A stretch of 64,000 nt of DNA from Asterella californica (lineage: Eukaryota > Streptophyta > Marchantiopsida > Marchantiales > Aytoniaceae): positions 992,001 through 1,056,000 of the forward strand of contig JAYKYS010000002.1 of the NCBI GenBank assembly GCA_036924285.1. Reading direction: 5' to 3'. Under the pieces are notes generated by a model. It made no database searches. It saw only the letters and a list, made by a program, of their open reading frames with translations, and was not told the DNA's origin. A program made the translations under genes and the position numbers. The first letter of the stretch is position 1. The number at the start of each line of letters is the position of its first letter. Below, one piece after another: positions 1 through 12,400 of the stretch.

Positions 1-740
1 GTGACCGAACCTTCAAAAACTCCTCCCTGCGGTTTAAAACCGCTCACACCGCACAAACGGATCGTCCAAGCTGATATCTGTCTTCTCTAGTATGTAGATC
101 TAGCTACCCTGAACCTAACAAGACTCCAAACAAGCCGTTTGGAGTTCCCCTTGCAAAACTACTCGAGAAATTTGGTCGCAGATTGTAAAAAACTGACGTA
201 AATCGGCTCCCTGCGGCTCAAACTCGCTCACCACACCCAAACTAACAATCCAATTCACTTACAGTCTTCTCCTATGCGTACATGAGGACTCCCTGATCGC
301 GTAGGCACCAAGAACGAAGAGCTTGGCTCACCGATCGCGAAGAACAATCCAATCTCAACTCGCAGGCGATGAAAAACCTGACGCAAGCGCTTCCCTGCGA
401 ACCAATTTCACTCACAACTCCCAAACCGCCCGATGAAAACTGATATTGTCTTCAATTTCCTGAAGAACTCGTTGTTCTGATCCCGATGGATCCAAGGACA
501 GCAAGTTTGGACTCTGGAACGGCCCGAACGGTCCAACTCTCCTTCACAGGTAACTGAAAACCCCAAATCTGCTTCCTACGTCTCAATTTCTTCCAGAACA
601 CAACCCTCGGTCCCTCTCTTCCCAAACCGTCTTAACCCACACGTAGCCTGCACAGATCTGAACCCAACGACGCCTTGCGCGTTTGCATTGGACTTCCAGA
701 TCTCCCGCACCGTCCACTGACAGGTCGCAGACGCAAGCAA
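1..740. repeat. Degenerate tandem repeat, ~184 bp unit, about 4 copies
   Basis: The anchor 'tccctgcg' followed by a 'ctca' motif recurs near 24, 208 and 392, with a weaker copy near 573. A second anchor resembling 'ctgatattgtcttc' recurs near 70, 260 and 438. Spacing is about 181-184 bp and copies are well diverged. No coding frame is conserved across copies. It is probably satellite-like DNA or the remnant of a repeat-bearing transposon, and the array may start before the window. Confidence 0.6.
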
Positions 741-855
741 GTCCCTTAAGCAGCCCCCTTGTTACAGTCTGTACGAAATTCAACCTTCAATAATAAGAAG
801 CAGGCCCCTTGCGTCTTTGATATAACGCCTGAAGCCCTAAATACCCAGTCAGGAA

Positions 856-1350
856 GTAACTAGGGGCCTAGCTTGATTTTACCTTCTTTCGAATCGCATA
901 ACTTTATCTCTGGATGTCCAAACGAAGTAAACAAGATGCCCATGGAAAGCTGACAGCGAGCTCTACCCATCTATGTGATGAAAGTGAAGATCCGAAGTTG
1001 CACCAAAAGCCCGTAAGCTGGGGCCTAGCTTGTTTTCTCCATCTTTCGAGTCCTGTAACTTCTCCACTAGACGTCCAAACGAAGTAGATGAAGTGCCTAT
1101 GGAAAGCTGACAAGGAGCTCTATCCACTGGTGCGATAAAAACGAAGATCCGAAGTTGTGCCAAAAACCCGTAAGCTGGGACCTAGCTTGTTTTCTCCATC
1201 TTTCGAGTCTTGTAACTTCTCCACTAGGCGTCCAAACGAAGTAGATGAAGTGTCTATGGAAAGCTAACAAGGAGCTCTATCCACTGGTGCCATAAAAACG
1301 AAGATCCGAAGTGGTGCCAAAAACCCATAAGCTGGGGCCTAGCTTGTCTT
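856..1350. repeat. 157-bp tandem repeat, about 3.2 copies
   Basis: The anchor 'gtaagctggggcctagcttg' and close variants start at about 856, 1013, 1170 and 1327, an exact 157-bp period. Copies agree well across the unit (for example 'gtccaaacgaagtaga' and 'cgaagatccgaagt'), so the array is younger than the 184-bp family to its left. No gene is recognisable in it; short open frames appear on the minus strand because copies share frame. Confidence 0.85.
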
Positions 1351-1732
1351 CTCATGAGTGTCTTTGGAGCGACAAGCATCGAAGTTTGAATTTCATGTAG
1401 GAGCCGGTCTACGACACGACACCGGCATGCCTGATACACGACAAATAAAAATATATATCAGCGTGATTGTAACCAGTGTAAGGAAATTGCCTTATGTGTA
1501 ATGCAACACACATACTAGCAGTTGGAAGAACAGTCACTCCTATGAAATAGTAGAAAAAGTGAATTTCTGAAAAATACGTATTGTGCACTGTTACAAAGCA
1601 GAGCTATAATGAGAAAATGCAACAAGAAAGTGCACGTAGTATTATGCAAAGGACATATCTGTGAAACAAAAGATGATCTTCCTCCGATGGTCAGATACAA
1701 TCTGTGCATTTAAAGAATACTTTCACTTTCTA

Positions 1733-2486
1733 TCATAGTAAGTTTCTCTGTGAAAACGAGGTCGTTGAGATAGAGATAAAAGTGTACCATCTATCAGACC
1801 TATACAGTTGGAGAAATTCATTTGAAATTCGTTTTCTCTCTGTTTGGTCAGGCCACTGTACAAATTGTGCTAACCTAGACTCCAATGCTACAATTACTCT
1901 GTTGGTATAGTTTATCATGTTACCGTGAGAGATACCCCAAAGAAACAGGAATCGTGCTATGCCCAAACCTATCCAACGTAACTGCTAACTGTAACACTAT
2001 TGGAGCTTGGAGATTAGGTGTAGGAGTGTAGAACACATGGTGATCTTCTATCAACTCAATCAACTGAAAAAAGGATTTCGTCTCCATCCGACTCAACTGT
2101 CTAAAAGATTTATCATGAAGATTCACAAAAAAGTTAGCTATAAAATCATTACTTTCACAAAATAGACCTCATTTTGTAACATACCTACTTCCGTGAACTA
2201 AAACATATAAATCGAACGTTTCTTCTTGTAATTCGAACTCATCGTCCTCTGACTCCTTCCATTCTGTTTCATCTTCGACAGAGCTCATCTCCAAAGGTAG
2301 TGTTGTAACTTCTTCTGAGCAGAATGAAATGTCCTCTGCAAGATGTGTTTCTGATTTTTCTTTCCAAAACGAATCATCTTCATCAGAAGAGATATCATTG
2401 TCGTCGTATGAAGAGACTAACATTTCTAACTCCAGCATCTTCTCTAGATCACGGAGTAACTCTTGTCTTTCACTTAATCGAGGCAT
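1733..2486 (-). pseudogene. PIF/Harbinger-type transposase remnant (N-terminal part)
   Basis: Three minus-strand frames follow one another: 2169-2486 (105 codons, acidic), 1920-2126 and 1733-1966. The second carries FRQLSRMETKSFFQLIELIE then QAPIVLQLAVTLDRFGH; the third carries a GNMINYTNRVIVALES segment and FVQWPDQTERKRIS. This order (hydrophobic helices, QLAVTL.R.GH, then NYT.RV..AL....V.WP....R) is that of the N-terminal region of HARBI1/PIF DDE transposases as known from plants and fungi. The frames overlap with a shift, and no catalytic DDE region is visible downstream, so the copy is dead. Some joins could be introns rather than frameshifts. The family call rests on remembered motif similarity. 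Confidence 0.6.
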
Positions 2487-2489
2487 CTT

Positions 2490-5400
2490 ACATAATCTAT
2501 AGAGAACATGAACTGATATAGCTAAACGTATGAGTCGACTGAGTCTCTCCGGTAACTAATCTCTCCGGTAACTGATCCTGTCTAGTCCTTCAAGCGATAC
2601 GAAGATAACTGTGAACGCAGGTCTATTTAACGCTCCTCAGCTTCCTTGACTAGAGCGCGTGAATTCTGTTTAGCATGTAACAGTATACTTTCTGTCAGGA
2701 AGATACCAAGCGCGAGCATTCCAAAATTTGAATATGCGACTGAGAACGGAGAGAACGGAAAGAACTAGAAAAGTCGAATAAAGAGAACGAGGTACCTGAA
2801 TAGGTACCCCGCTCACTTATCGCCTGTTCGCCGTTCGACGCTACTACGGGTACATGCCGTGTGCCTCAACGGACGACCTTTGACACGCCCTAATGTCCTT
2901 CCTCCTTCCCTTCTCTAACTGTCTATCTAGTAAGACAAAATACTCTCCGGGTTTTACCATAGACGGATAGAAACGAGTCGTCAAGGTTGAACATCAATAA
3001 AACACTAAAAACAGAAAGACGAACTAAATCATTTTTTATAAAGGCTACCTCTGCCCTACTTGTTTTGCAAAAATTGATTGTATTCTCAAGAATACAATTA
3101 CGTTGCTAAAGAGGCGTAGAGCAGAGAGAATGACATCCTGCCCAGTGGTTTCTGGCTCCAATTTTAAATACTAAATACAAGAGGCCAAGCTGGCGAGGTT
3201 CAATTCTTCAGTTAGCCACCAGCATGATGTCGCAAATAAACTTCAAGTTCTATCACAACGCAAGTACTCCGTAAATTGTCAAAAGCAATGATAACTCCTG
3301 TTACAACTACAACGGTTGGCCGGCGCGTCGGGCACTAAACCACGTGGGACACCCACGTGGTTTAGTGCCCTATTGATCTTAAAGTCTATCCCGAAATTTA
3401 TAGTCGAACAAGGTAGTGCGGTGTACTCGGATTTTCGGAAATCCTAACCATAAAAGTACCAAACCCCAGCCTCGTGCGCCTACATCGAAGGCGGAAATAC
3501 CCGCCTTTTATACGGTGGTGCGGTCCTCGCCTTAGTGAAAGAACCAGAAGCACAACACAACTAGAGTCCTCTAGTAATGGTAATGCGGATGCGGAAATCT
3601 GTCTGTTTTTGTGACCGCAAGAAGAACCTGTGTTTGGAATAGTGAACAGGAACCACAAGCGTGGACTAATAAGTGGGTTCCCCAATTCGGCTGCGGTGAT
3701 ACACAGTACCCAGCGCACCCGGTATCATCCGTCTTTCTTCGGTACCAAGGAATTTTCAACTCGGGCCCGTGGTTGGGTACCAAAAGGAAGGCAGATGTCT
3801 ACTTAGGACTTATCTTCAACTAATTATTACTGTGATATACGTCCTACAGTGATGAGAATGCAGTACAGCATTCCAACCCATACTAACACTTAGTTCCACA
3901 ATCGACCAACAATCCTGTGAGGCTAGAAGATATCATCCACGTGTGAAGAATCATACAATGAAGGGGAAAAGAATACAAAATTGCAATCATGTCCTATATT
4001 AAAATTGAATTGGCGCCCTGTCATTTGCAAAAACAACTTTTAAGTTACATTCACAAGCTCAATGTTGAAGGTTTCACGGGCCAAACACGATTGCAGTAAA
4101 ACAATCTATTCAACCTGGATTGAAAGCCGTACAGTAGTACCGTATATAAAAGTTTCTTGCTCATCGAGCTTCCCAGAGGTACAGAGCTGGCCATCTTCCA
4201 GATGAACTTGTGACCCGCACTCATTTCAAGTGAGTGCTATCTGAAGATAATGAAGACCTAAATAGACTGAGGTGAGTTGTAGGTGTAGGGACTTGGTAAT
4301 TCTCCAAACCTGTAAAACTGAAGATCATACAACTGAGTAGAGCCTCTGGCGTAGAAAGGAGTCATTGACCACTTTTATGAACACAAACGGACCTGCGTAA
4401 CCTAGACATCCATCTCCCTCCCACCATCAGCTGTCCTCAAAAGAATAAGAATATACCTATCCAGAACTGAACCATAAACAAAACCTGCGCTGAAACTTGA
4501 CCCAGCTTCAAGCTCCGTGAGATCACACACGGCTTCCGGTCCATTTAGGGCAGCAAGCTCCTATGTAAAGCAAATCTGAGAACAAAGGACCAAGAAGTTA
4601 GTTCAATAATATAAAGCCACCTTTTGGCACAAACTGTTTCATGTAGCTCTCCCTACATGCACAAGCTCCTTGGGAAACAGCTTCCCCATCTCATTCATAG
4701 AAGGAACCACTAGCGTACGGAAGCTACGCACATATTGGGCACCTAAGCGCCTGTATTCCTTTCTACGGACTGTCAAGGAGTTCCCGTACTGAAGGTATTA
4801 AAGTTTTATACGTTGATTGTAAGGTGCTATTGTGCTTAGTCTAGAAAGATATGATTAGCTCGCTTCATTGCTTTAGCATGACTGCAGTAGCTCCCTCCAG
4901 TTTCTAAACCACGTCATTGTCTTGCATATAAGAAACACTCGAACACTAGCTACACTAGCTTGCAAATATGAGTGGCGTACTCCAAGATCCATTCCCGAAT
5001 TTAGAATTCAACGAAGTTGAAGCATACCACGGGTCAAAGCAGTTCAACAGTGTAGGACTCTACCGGACAGCTCTTTTCTAGTCGGGACTGACGCATCCTC
5101 AAATCCTCATTTCAACTCTTTTGGGAAAACCAGAAAGTCATGGCAGAAGCCTGAATTATAGCTAGTGTCAAGGTAGATGGTACGACTTTAACCAAAACTG
5201 CTTGACTGGCGCACTGTATCCTTCGTTGAAATCTTATTAAAGTTCAAAGTATAAATAATGGCAGATGTACAAAACCTACGGAAGAAAGACCTCTTCAACT
5301 TTGCAGACAAGAATCATCAACAGATGCACACATGGTGAGGTGACCTCCTCACGGCCAGCTTACCATAAAAGGTGATCTCCTTAGGCATCAAAGTAGGTTG

Positions 5401-5720
5401 CGACGCAAAGTTCGGTACGATCCTCATCGATCATAACAACTACTGAGGACGATATGGCATCCTTCTTCAAGCTTTGGCTTCATGACGATAGGCGTGTGCA
5501 GGACTATGACGACTGCTAGTGCTTCATTTCAGACAGATAGACAATGGGGCCTTGTGTACAGGCCCCAGACTGTACCATGTTGTGAGAACCAAGCTGTGGG
5601 TACCGGAACGGTGAAGGACATGAAGCAAATCAAAACCACCTTTGTTGCACTTGTAAGATTTTTTGCCGTACATCGGACAAAAACCCCGGAAAGTTATTGC
5701 GTACCTGCACTTCAGTTCGG
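2490..5720. other. Intergenic region, no gene recognised
   Basis: No open frame here has a recognisable domain, and no exon series could be built. The only marked structure is a perfect palindromic hairpin at 3330-3370. The right end lies downstream of the minus-strand DUF1068 gene and should contain its 3' end. Confidence 0.5.
3330..3370. repeat. Perfect inverted repeat (19-bp arms, 3-nt loop)
   Basis: The left arm gggcactaaaccacgtggg (3330-3348) is followed by the loop 'aca' and an exact reverse-complement right arm at 3352-3370. It contains CACGTG-type cores (G-box) in both arms. No transposase or flanking duplication is evident. It could be a tiny palindromic element or a cruciform-prone site. 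Confidence 0.9.
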
Positions 5721-5721
5721 G

Positions 5722-7156
5722 TTATGAAGAGCCTTGTTTCAAGATCTTTGAAGAAATGTCCCTCCTGCTTTGACTGGGTAGCCCAGAACTTCTGCTGGGC
5801 GTTTCCTCTGTTACTGCTGCTTTGAGTTTCCTTGCATCAGACCTGGACTCACTGTTCTCCTGACCTTCTCTGGATTCGTTGTCCTCTGTGTGCTGCTCAG
5901 TCGTCTCATCGTTCTCAGTTTGCTCTGTGTTGTCCCCACTTTCACCGTCTTCTGTGCTCTCCTTGTTTTCTTGGTTCTCCTCTGCCTTGATTATGACTTC
6001 CCCATCATCTTTCCAACCTAGCTCTCTGGCCCGGTTCTCCCACAAATCAGAATTTTTCTTCTCGAGGACCAACGCAGCTTCCGCTTTTTCTCGGACGCCC
6101 TCACTCGTCTCCATGCCCTGATTGCACTTTTCGAACTCCTTCTGAAACTGCGAAGCGACCTTTTTAGCATCCAGAAACGCTGCCTCGGATCGCTGTTGGG
6201 CTTCTTCAGCAACTGCTTCTTGGAGCTTTAACTCTTCCTGTAACAGCTGGTATCTGCTCTTTCGCAACTCATCTTGCATGTCCGGGTCATCTCTGGCACA
6301 GTCTGTACATTGACAACAAGAACTCAGATTGTCAAGAACCATTGTCGATTTATAAAACTTACCGGTTCGACATGACAATCCGAACAAGGAACAACATACA
6401 ATTCCTCGTAATTCATAACTTTTGAATCAGCAGGATTTAACACTGACTCATTTCCGCTTTGAAAACTAGTACTCTTGTAAGTTTTATGAGGGTCCTTGAA
6501 AGTTTTCCGACCATTCGTGTTGAAGTCGTTGGTACCTTATCACTTATCTGACCGGGTTCTGACGACTAGTTCTGAGGGTGATAAGTACGTACCTAGCTGG
6601 TAGAAGGAAGTTTCAAGTCATCCGAGCCAAACAATTCCACTTACTACAGAGAAAACAAGCACCTTCTTTCACACCATGGCGTGAGTTCAGATACACACCT
6701 GGCAGAGTCACGTTCGCCAGGTCTGCAAAAACAGTCAAGTTGACAAAGCGAACGTGGTTTGTTTAAGACATATGGCGAAATGGAATCACGCTGTTATGAC
6801 AAATAAAATACCCGACTACACAAGTCTATACTATAGATTGCACATACTACTAATAGCCACGAACTTCAATTTAAATGTGTAGAACTTCGCTTTCTTACAC
6901 TCCAAGCACGCACATTGCAACATCCGATGAACCATTTTCAGAAGAAAATGTCGAGGGACTAACCTGCAAGTGCATTGCTGGTTAAACCGTCATTCGGACA
7001 ATCACAGATACACAGCGGACATAATGTGAGGTGCTTTCCAGCCCCATCGCGAACGAAGTGCCAGTAGAGGGGAGGCCCACAAATGTACACAACGAATCCA
7101 AGAGCAAGCGCCATTACCAACAATTTAGCTCCTGAAGCGCCCCCCTGTTGTGCCAT
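5722..7156 (-). CDS. DUF1068 family membrane protein (ELMO/NKS1-like)
   Basis: Model: complement(join(5722..6302, 6964..7156)), 257 residues. Exon 1 ends at a donor reading gttagt and exon 2 follows an acceptor reading tgtacag; the split codon (G|AC) restores frame. Residues 12-35 form one membrane segment ending in CGPPLYWHF, then a Cys cluster CPLCICDCP, then DCARDDPD and a long helical region with LLQEELKLQE, AKKVASQFQKE and EKAEAAL ending near RARELGWKD. This order is typical of plant DUF1068 proteins. Arabidopsis members (ELMO1, NKS1) are Golgi proteins that support pectin synthesis and cell adhesion. An unusual Glu/Asn/Thr-rich tail of about 90 residues follows the conserved part. An in-frame ATG ten codons upstream (7186) is an alternative start; 7156 was chosen because MAQQ sits directly before the membrane segment. 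The Golgi role is inferred from the family. Confidence 0.85.
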
Positions 7157-9439
7157 GTCGCTAAGCTCGTTCGCTGTGTGCTGCACTTGAAAGGATCTTA
7201 CTGATCTAACTTACTCTTGCCACGAAGTATCCACCGTCTGTGAGGAGCACCAACCGGGTAAGGACATGAGCCAAAAGCAAAAAGCAACCTCCCGAATTCG
7301 CACAGACCATACCACATTGAGCAATTTCTTCTCAGGAGGAAGTTTCGATCACACAAGTGGTATTCATTCTGGATTTGCGGGGTTTTACAGGTGTTCACGC
7401 CGCATTGCTCCTTATGATCTACACCGTGTTGTCTGCGAACTTAAAGTTTCTCTTTCAGTACCTAACGACAGTCATCCAGTGACATCATTCTGCTGCGTAG
7501 ACGTTCAGACCGTTCTTTCTCACGTTTCATTCACCCTCACCCCGCGTTCAGTGCAATTTTCCCGGAACCTAGTTGCCGTGGGCAGGATGCTCCACCGAAA
7601 TAAGCTCAGAGCTTCTATCTACCAAGCTCTTGAAGTCCGGAGGCTTGACTCTGGCGCGGCAAAGAACTATCGACGCTGAACCAAGAGGGAAGCGCAGCGA
7701 GGCTCGGAGGGCCTAAGGCCGGAGTGATTTCCGACGGGCGTTTTAGTATCAGACCCGGCGGCAGCCCGCAGGGCCGTCGGGGAATCCGCCTGCTAACCCT
7801 AGGTACCAAGGAAGGGAAAGGCGCTAGACCGTACCGTAGCACCTCTCCTTATAGTCTCGTGCCCTTCAAGTCCTTCTTTCGTAAAGAAGATTCCCCTGAA
7901 AGTCCGCAACTATATTACAATCATTATATATGCATATACTACGAGTCCATAGATCAAGAGATTAAGGTAAACTCAGGTTACATCCGGAAGAGAAGGTATC
8001 CGGTCGAACATGTAATGCTTCTCCCTAAGGTCTCGATCTGACGGATAAAAAGAGGAACATTTATAATACATTAATAGATGAATTATATTAAAAATACCAT
8101 CACGAGAGTCTGGTATATCTTATGTTTTAATTACAAACCGTAATTATTGTATCCAGAAATCACACCAACGCCACTTAGATGACAATAAGATGTGTGAATG
8201 TGAATTAATATTCATATGTAATATCGTTTATGATTTTTCACAGTAAGACCACGATGTACTAAGGCTTTTCACTTACCCGGGTTCTGCAACAAGGTTTTTT
8301 CCGTTTTAAATTTCCTTCGGTCTCACTTTTCTTGATGATATAGGCTGGACTAGCAATTGGCTTTACAATTTCTGCCAACTTCTTCGAGACTCAGGAAGAA
8401 GTTTGCAGAAACTTGAGGTCTCTTTTAATGACAAGTTCTTGTTTACCATCTTGTTAAAGTTTTATTCCTTATTAATTCATTGTTTATATATATTGAACAC
8501 GATGAAATTTTATAAATTATTTGGACCACTGTTAGACAAAAAACAGAAAAACACTGAAAAAAAAGGACACAAGCTTAAATGGCTGATAAAGAAGTCACGT
8601 GGTGCGTGGGGAACGTTTTCTCTTCTATCCCTCTCAACTATTCTTTTAGAGCATGTTCTGGTCCCACCCGTTTACAAGCGGTTTAAGTCAGCTCTATGCT
8701 CTGGCACGAGGAATCAGCCTCGGATTCAATCAGTCATCAAATCACACTGGAGAAAAAATGCAAACTCAAGGAAACTTCAGTCGTGCGTTTTTCTTGCCTG
8801 CGTTTTTCTTGCCTGACGTACAAGGTCCGGCTGGAACGACTGACTGCAGTCAAAACTGATGTACGTCAGCGTTTGAGCACTTTGACGTACTCCTTAACGG
8901 AGTTCGGCATTTACTGCTCAGCCGGACGCAACTCATGCGATGTGAGTTGCCTTATTGTGTCTGCAGGTTCTCCCGAACAAATGGATAAGGTCGCAACAGG
9001 CAATGCGGAGAAACTTGTTCCATTTGTACCCGTAGGATCGACAGATTTGTCGTAGTACTGGGAATCTCGAAACTCGACTGGTTGAATTTCCAACGAGAGT
9101 CGATATCCATATGGACTGAAAGGTGCGAAGTGTTGAGAAACTTGGCTCCCGGCTCGAACTAGAAGAACGTTAATGGCTCGCGTAATGTCGGCAAACTTCA
9201 TCTCGGCTTCTACACGAATCGCGAAGTTGTTGCGCTATTGATCTTTCGGCCATCCCTCCCATATTGTTGTAGACTTGAGAATTTGTCTGTATACTTCGCG
9301 CGGGTCGGAACATGTCGATATATGCAGACCGCGCCTTGAGAACGAGAAGAGAAGAGCGGAGGAGAGGAGGAGCGCAGGTTTTCGGTAAGTGAGTGAGTTC
9401 TCTTTGCCATTGTCGAGGACGTGGAAGAGAGAGCTAGCA
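7157..9439. other. Region between DUF1068 and PTAC12 genes (divergent)
   Basis: The two flanking genes are transcribed away from each other, so this stretch should hold both promoters. Apart from the GC-rich block at 7600-8050 I see only short unassignable frames. A small direct duplication of 'gcgtttttcttgcct' lies near 8784-8813, and an inverted repeat (gcaactca ... tgagttgc) near 8930-8952. No TATA box could be assigned with confidence. Confidence 0.5.
7600..8050. other. GC-rich block resembling the organellar mosaic
   Basis: This block differs in base composition from its AT-rich flank. It contains a 'ggcctaaggccgga' hairpin-like motif and 'ctttcgtaaag', both close to motifs dispersed in the organellar mosaic after 46 kb. 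A 22-bp tract at 7835-7856 (starting cgtagcacctctcc) is an exact reverse complement of 47392-47413 inside that mosaic. No gene piece was identified. It is inferred to be a small separate organelle-derived insertion. Confidence 0.45.
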
Positions 9440-12400
9440 ATGGAGGCTTTTCATCAGGTCGCCTTTGCCAGGGCTTGCTCCATCGGAGCCGCGGTGGTCG
9501 AACGGACTGCCAGTTCGAATTCCCAACCACTGGCTCGTGCCTGTTTGGGCAAGAAATCCATTTATTGTCAAGGTTTGTTGACCTCCGCCTCGTCGAGCTC
9601 CTTCACCTTCAACTCCTTGGCCTCCAGGGTTCCTCCGGTTGAATCCAGAAGCAAGGGAAGCAGAGGTGTTCTGTCCATGGCGGGGGAGTCGCAGGCGGGA
9701 AGATACGGTACTGATGAAAATGGCATTCCGGAAGATGCTATTACCGATGGGCCTATTAATCAACCCGCGTACTACAGCTATAACGACCCGAACACAGGCG
9801 AGCCTGCTCCTACGTATGGAGTCAGAACTCCTTTACCGGATAGGGAATTTTGGAACGAGGATATGGTTGACATTACTAGATCCACACAAGCTGCGACGCC
9901 CTTCGAAACATCGAGGATAGACTTAAACGAACCTTCGGGAAGGAGGAAGAAGTCCGGAGGCAGGAGGAGAAGGAATGATTCTTCACTACCAGGAGCTGAA
10001 TCACGGCGAGATCGTGCGGAGGAAGAAGAAGTTGAAAATCAATCATTACAGGGCTTGAAGGAAAATTTTAGCGCTGATGAGGAGGAGGGGGACAAAAAGG
10101 GGTTTCGGTATGGTGACTCCGATGATGACGACGAAGAAGAAGAAGACGAGGAGGAGGAAGACGAAGGCGAAGATAATTCTAAACCTTTTGACATGAATGG
10201 TCAGGGCGCCCAGGAACCCTCTGTAGCTCTTGTTACAACGGAGAAAGGCGTTGGAGAATTGTCGGAGTCGGATCCTACGCCCTTATCAAATGATGAATTG
10301 TGGTGGAACTGGCGGAAACCTCCACCTGATAAAAAACCATGGAGTGCATGGCAGAAACGAGCAGGAGATGCTGACACTGTAAGTCCTTTGAGCGCACTGT
10401 AAGATCGAAAAATGAACCTTGCAGAATTTTGTGATTAACTTCGTCTTTGTGACATCCCAACACGTTGGTTCCTGTTTGGTCCCTCCTGTATACCGGATGA
10501 AAATGTTGAAGTGAGGTACAGTGGAGGATCTTGAGGTATTGTCTTGAATCGTAGGTCTGGTATATGTTGATGAGCGCCGTTTGAATTATCCTCGTAGCTT
10601 ACGAACTCGAAGAATTTTGGGAGGTCTTACGTCCCATTTTGGGAGGTCTTACGTCGTCTTACGTTTATTCCTCTGCAGGTTATGGCTGCCGCCATGGCGG
10701 AGACAGGGCAAATTGAGCTTTATGGTGAAAAACCGACGATTGCCGAAGCGACTCTAGCACGTGCTCGCAAACGCGTTTTCTATGCTGAGAGGTGCACAAA
10801 TTTCCAGTTCTTTAGCTCCAGTGATTAGTTCATATTAAAAACAGCTCATGGTATTCCACAATATTGGATTCTAGTTTCTAGCTTTCTCTAGTTCTTCTTC
10901 CCCAGCAGTGTTGAAGGCGATTCTAGCTTGTAGGATGGAAGCAGAGGAGGCTAGGAAGGTGGAGATCGGAGGAATGGCGTACTACAAAGAGTGGGTGAAA
11001 AACTATGATGAGGACGTGTCCAAGGAAGCAGTTCAAAGGCGTTATGAAGAAACTGGGGAGGAAGAAGCTCTTCAGCTTCTTGACATGTTTGCCCATCAGA
11101 CGACAGAGGAGTATCGCATAATGCAAGGAACTGACATTCGAATTAGAAGAGATCCGTTGATAATGCGTATGAGAGAGGAACAGATCAAGCAAGGTGCGTT
11201 ACACATACGACTAATCGTTCTGATCACAAGGAAAGCTAGACTCGGAATCAAAAGAGTGGTGACATGACGAACTATGCTATGCAGTGTGGGGAGGTGATCC
11301 TGTGTACCCTACGATAAACTACGAGCGGGATCCTGATGAAGTAGCGGATTACAGAAATGCCAACATGCACGAACCTATACCAGATATCGTGGAAATGTTA
11401 CGAGAGGTACTGTTGTGATAGCGACTCCTCGATATTTCAAACTTTGTGATGGCATTAGATGCTTTAGTGAAGGCGATGCTGAAACGCACCTGGTGATCAT
11501 GGTCTTTGTGTCTATGGCCTTAGATGAGAGTGGACAGCAAAAACTGTTTGTACCTCTTAGACGTAGTTGGTGAAAGTCAAGCAGCGGTATCGACTTGTTC
11601 TCTTGCTTTACCCTACGCAGTCTGGACGGCTCATAACTCAAGAAGAAGTGAAAAGACTGCAACAGCTGGAGAAGGCCCAGGAGCTGGAGGTAATTTTCCA
11701 GGGAAAGCCGAAACCGTATGCTTCCACTCTTATCTACTTATTTTCCTTATATGAAGGGACTCAATCGGTTTGCCATTTTACCTTCATCTGTGACCTTAAT
11801 GATGAAGATCATGGCGCCCTTGAGTGGATTCGACAAACCATGTTGACCCTTGAAAGCCTGGCCTCTCGTATAGTGAGGTCAAGTCACTTGGCGAGGTTGG
11901 AACTCTTACGCGTCTTGTTCGTATGCAGTTTGCCGAAGATGACACGCTATCTGGGGCTGTTGATATCGGGGACGACGAAGAGGTCTCACCTCTCATCCAT
12001 CATTCCCCATCACATGGCATTGAACTTTATGTATACTCCTTGTGTAGTCAGTGGAACTCGAGGTTTTAGTTCGGACAAATGTCTAACCCCTGAGATTATG
12101 CTGCTTCTACTTCCCAATTTTAAACCTGAACATTGGCTGGTGGAAAGCTTTCCTTTCAAGTTAGTGCAAGAAGAAATTCGGGAGACTGACTGGCCGTATG
12201 TGCTTTTTAAGTCGTGAAGGAGATCAACGTGCCAAGTTCTATTCTGTCAAGTGCTTAACGTCATTACTCTTTCCACAGGAAAACGAGGATGACGACGATG
12301 AGGATGAAGAAGAAGTCGAACAACCTCCGATCAAGAGTGCCGTTAAAAATGCTGCCAAGTCCTCTCAGGTGAAAAACAGTGAATCCAAGCGGGGTTCGGT

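Noticed and set aside
6304..6363. Extra 60-nt intron and upstream exon in the DUF1068 gene (donor-like gtaagt at 6358)
   Set aside because: The direct join of exon 1 to 6302 restores the codon phase and the conserved DCARDDPD segment; an extra exon is not needed.
7266..7679. 137-codon plus-strand frame upstream of the DUF1068 gene
   Set aside because: No recognisable motif; it lies in the probable promoter and leader of the DUF1068 gene.
8403..9055. Overlapping short frames upstream of PTAC12
   Set aside because: Three competing frames with low-complexity residues and no family features; probably non-coding.
10908..10933. Upstream acceptor for PTAC12 exon 3 (cagcag at 10903-10908)
   Set aside because: Using it shifts the frame and gives a stop; the acceptor at 10933 keeps phase and matches the conserved spacing.
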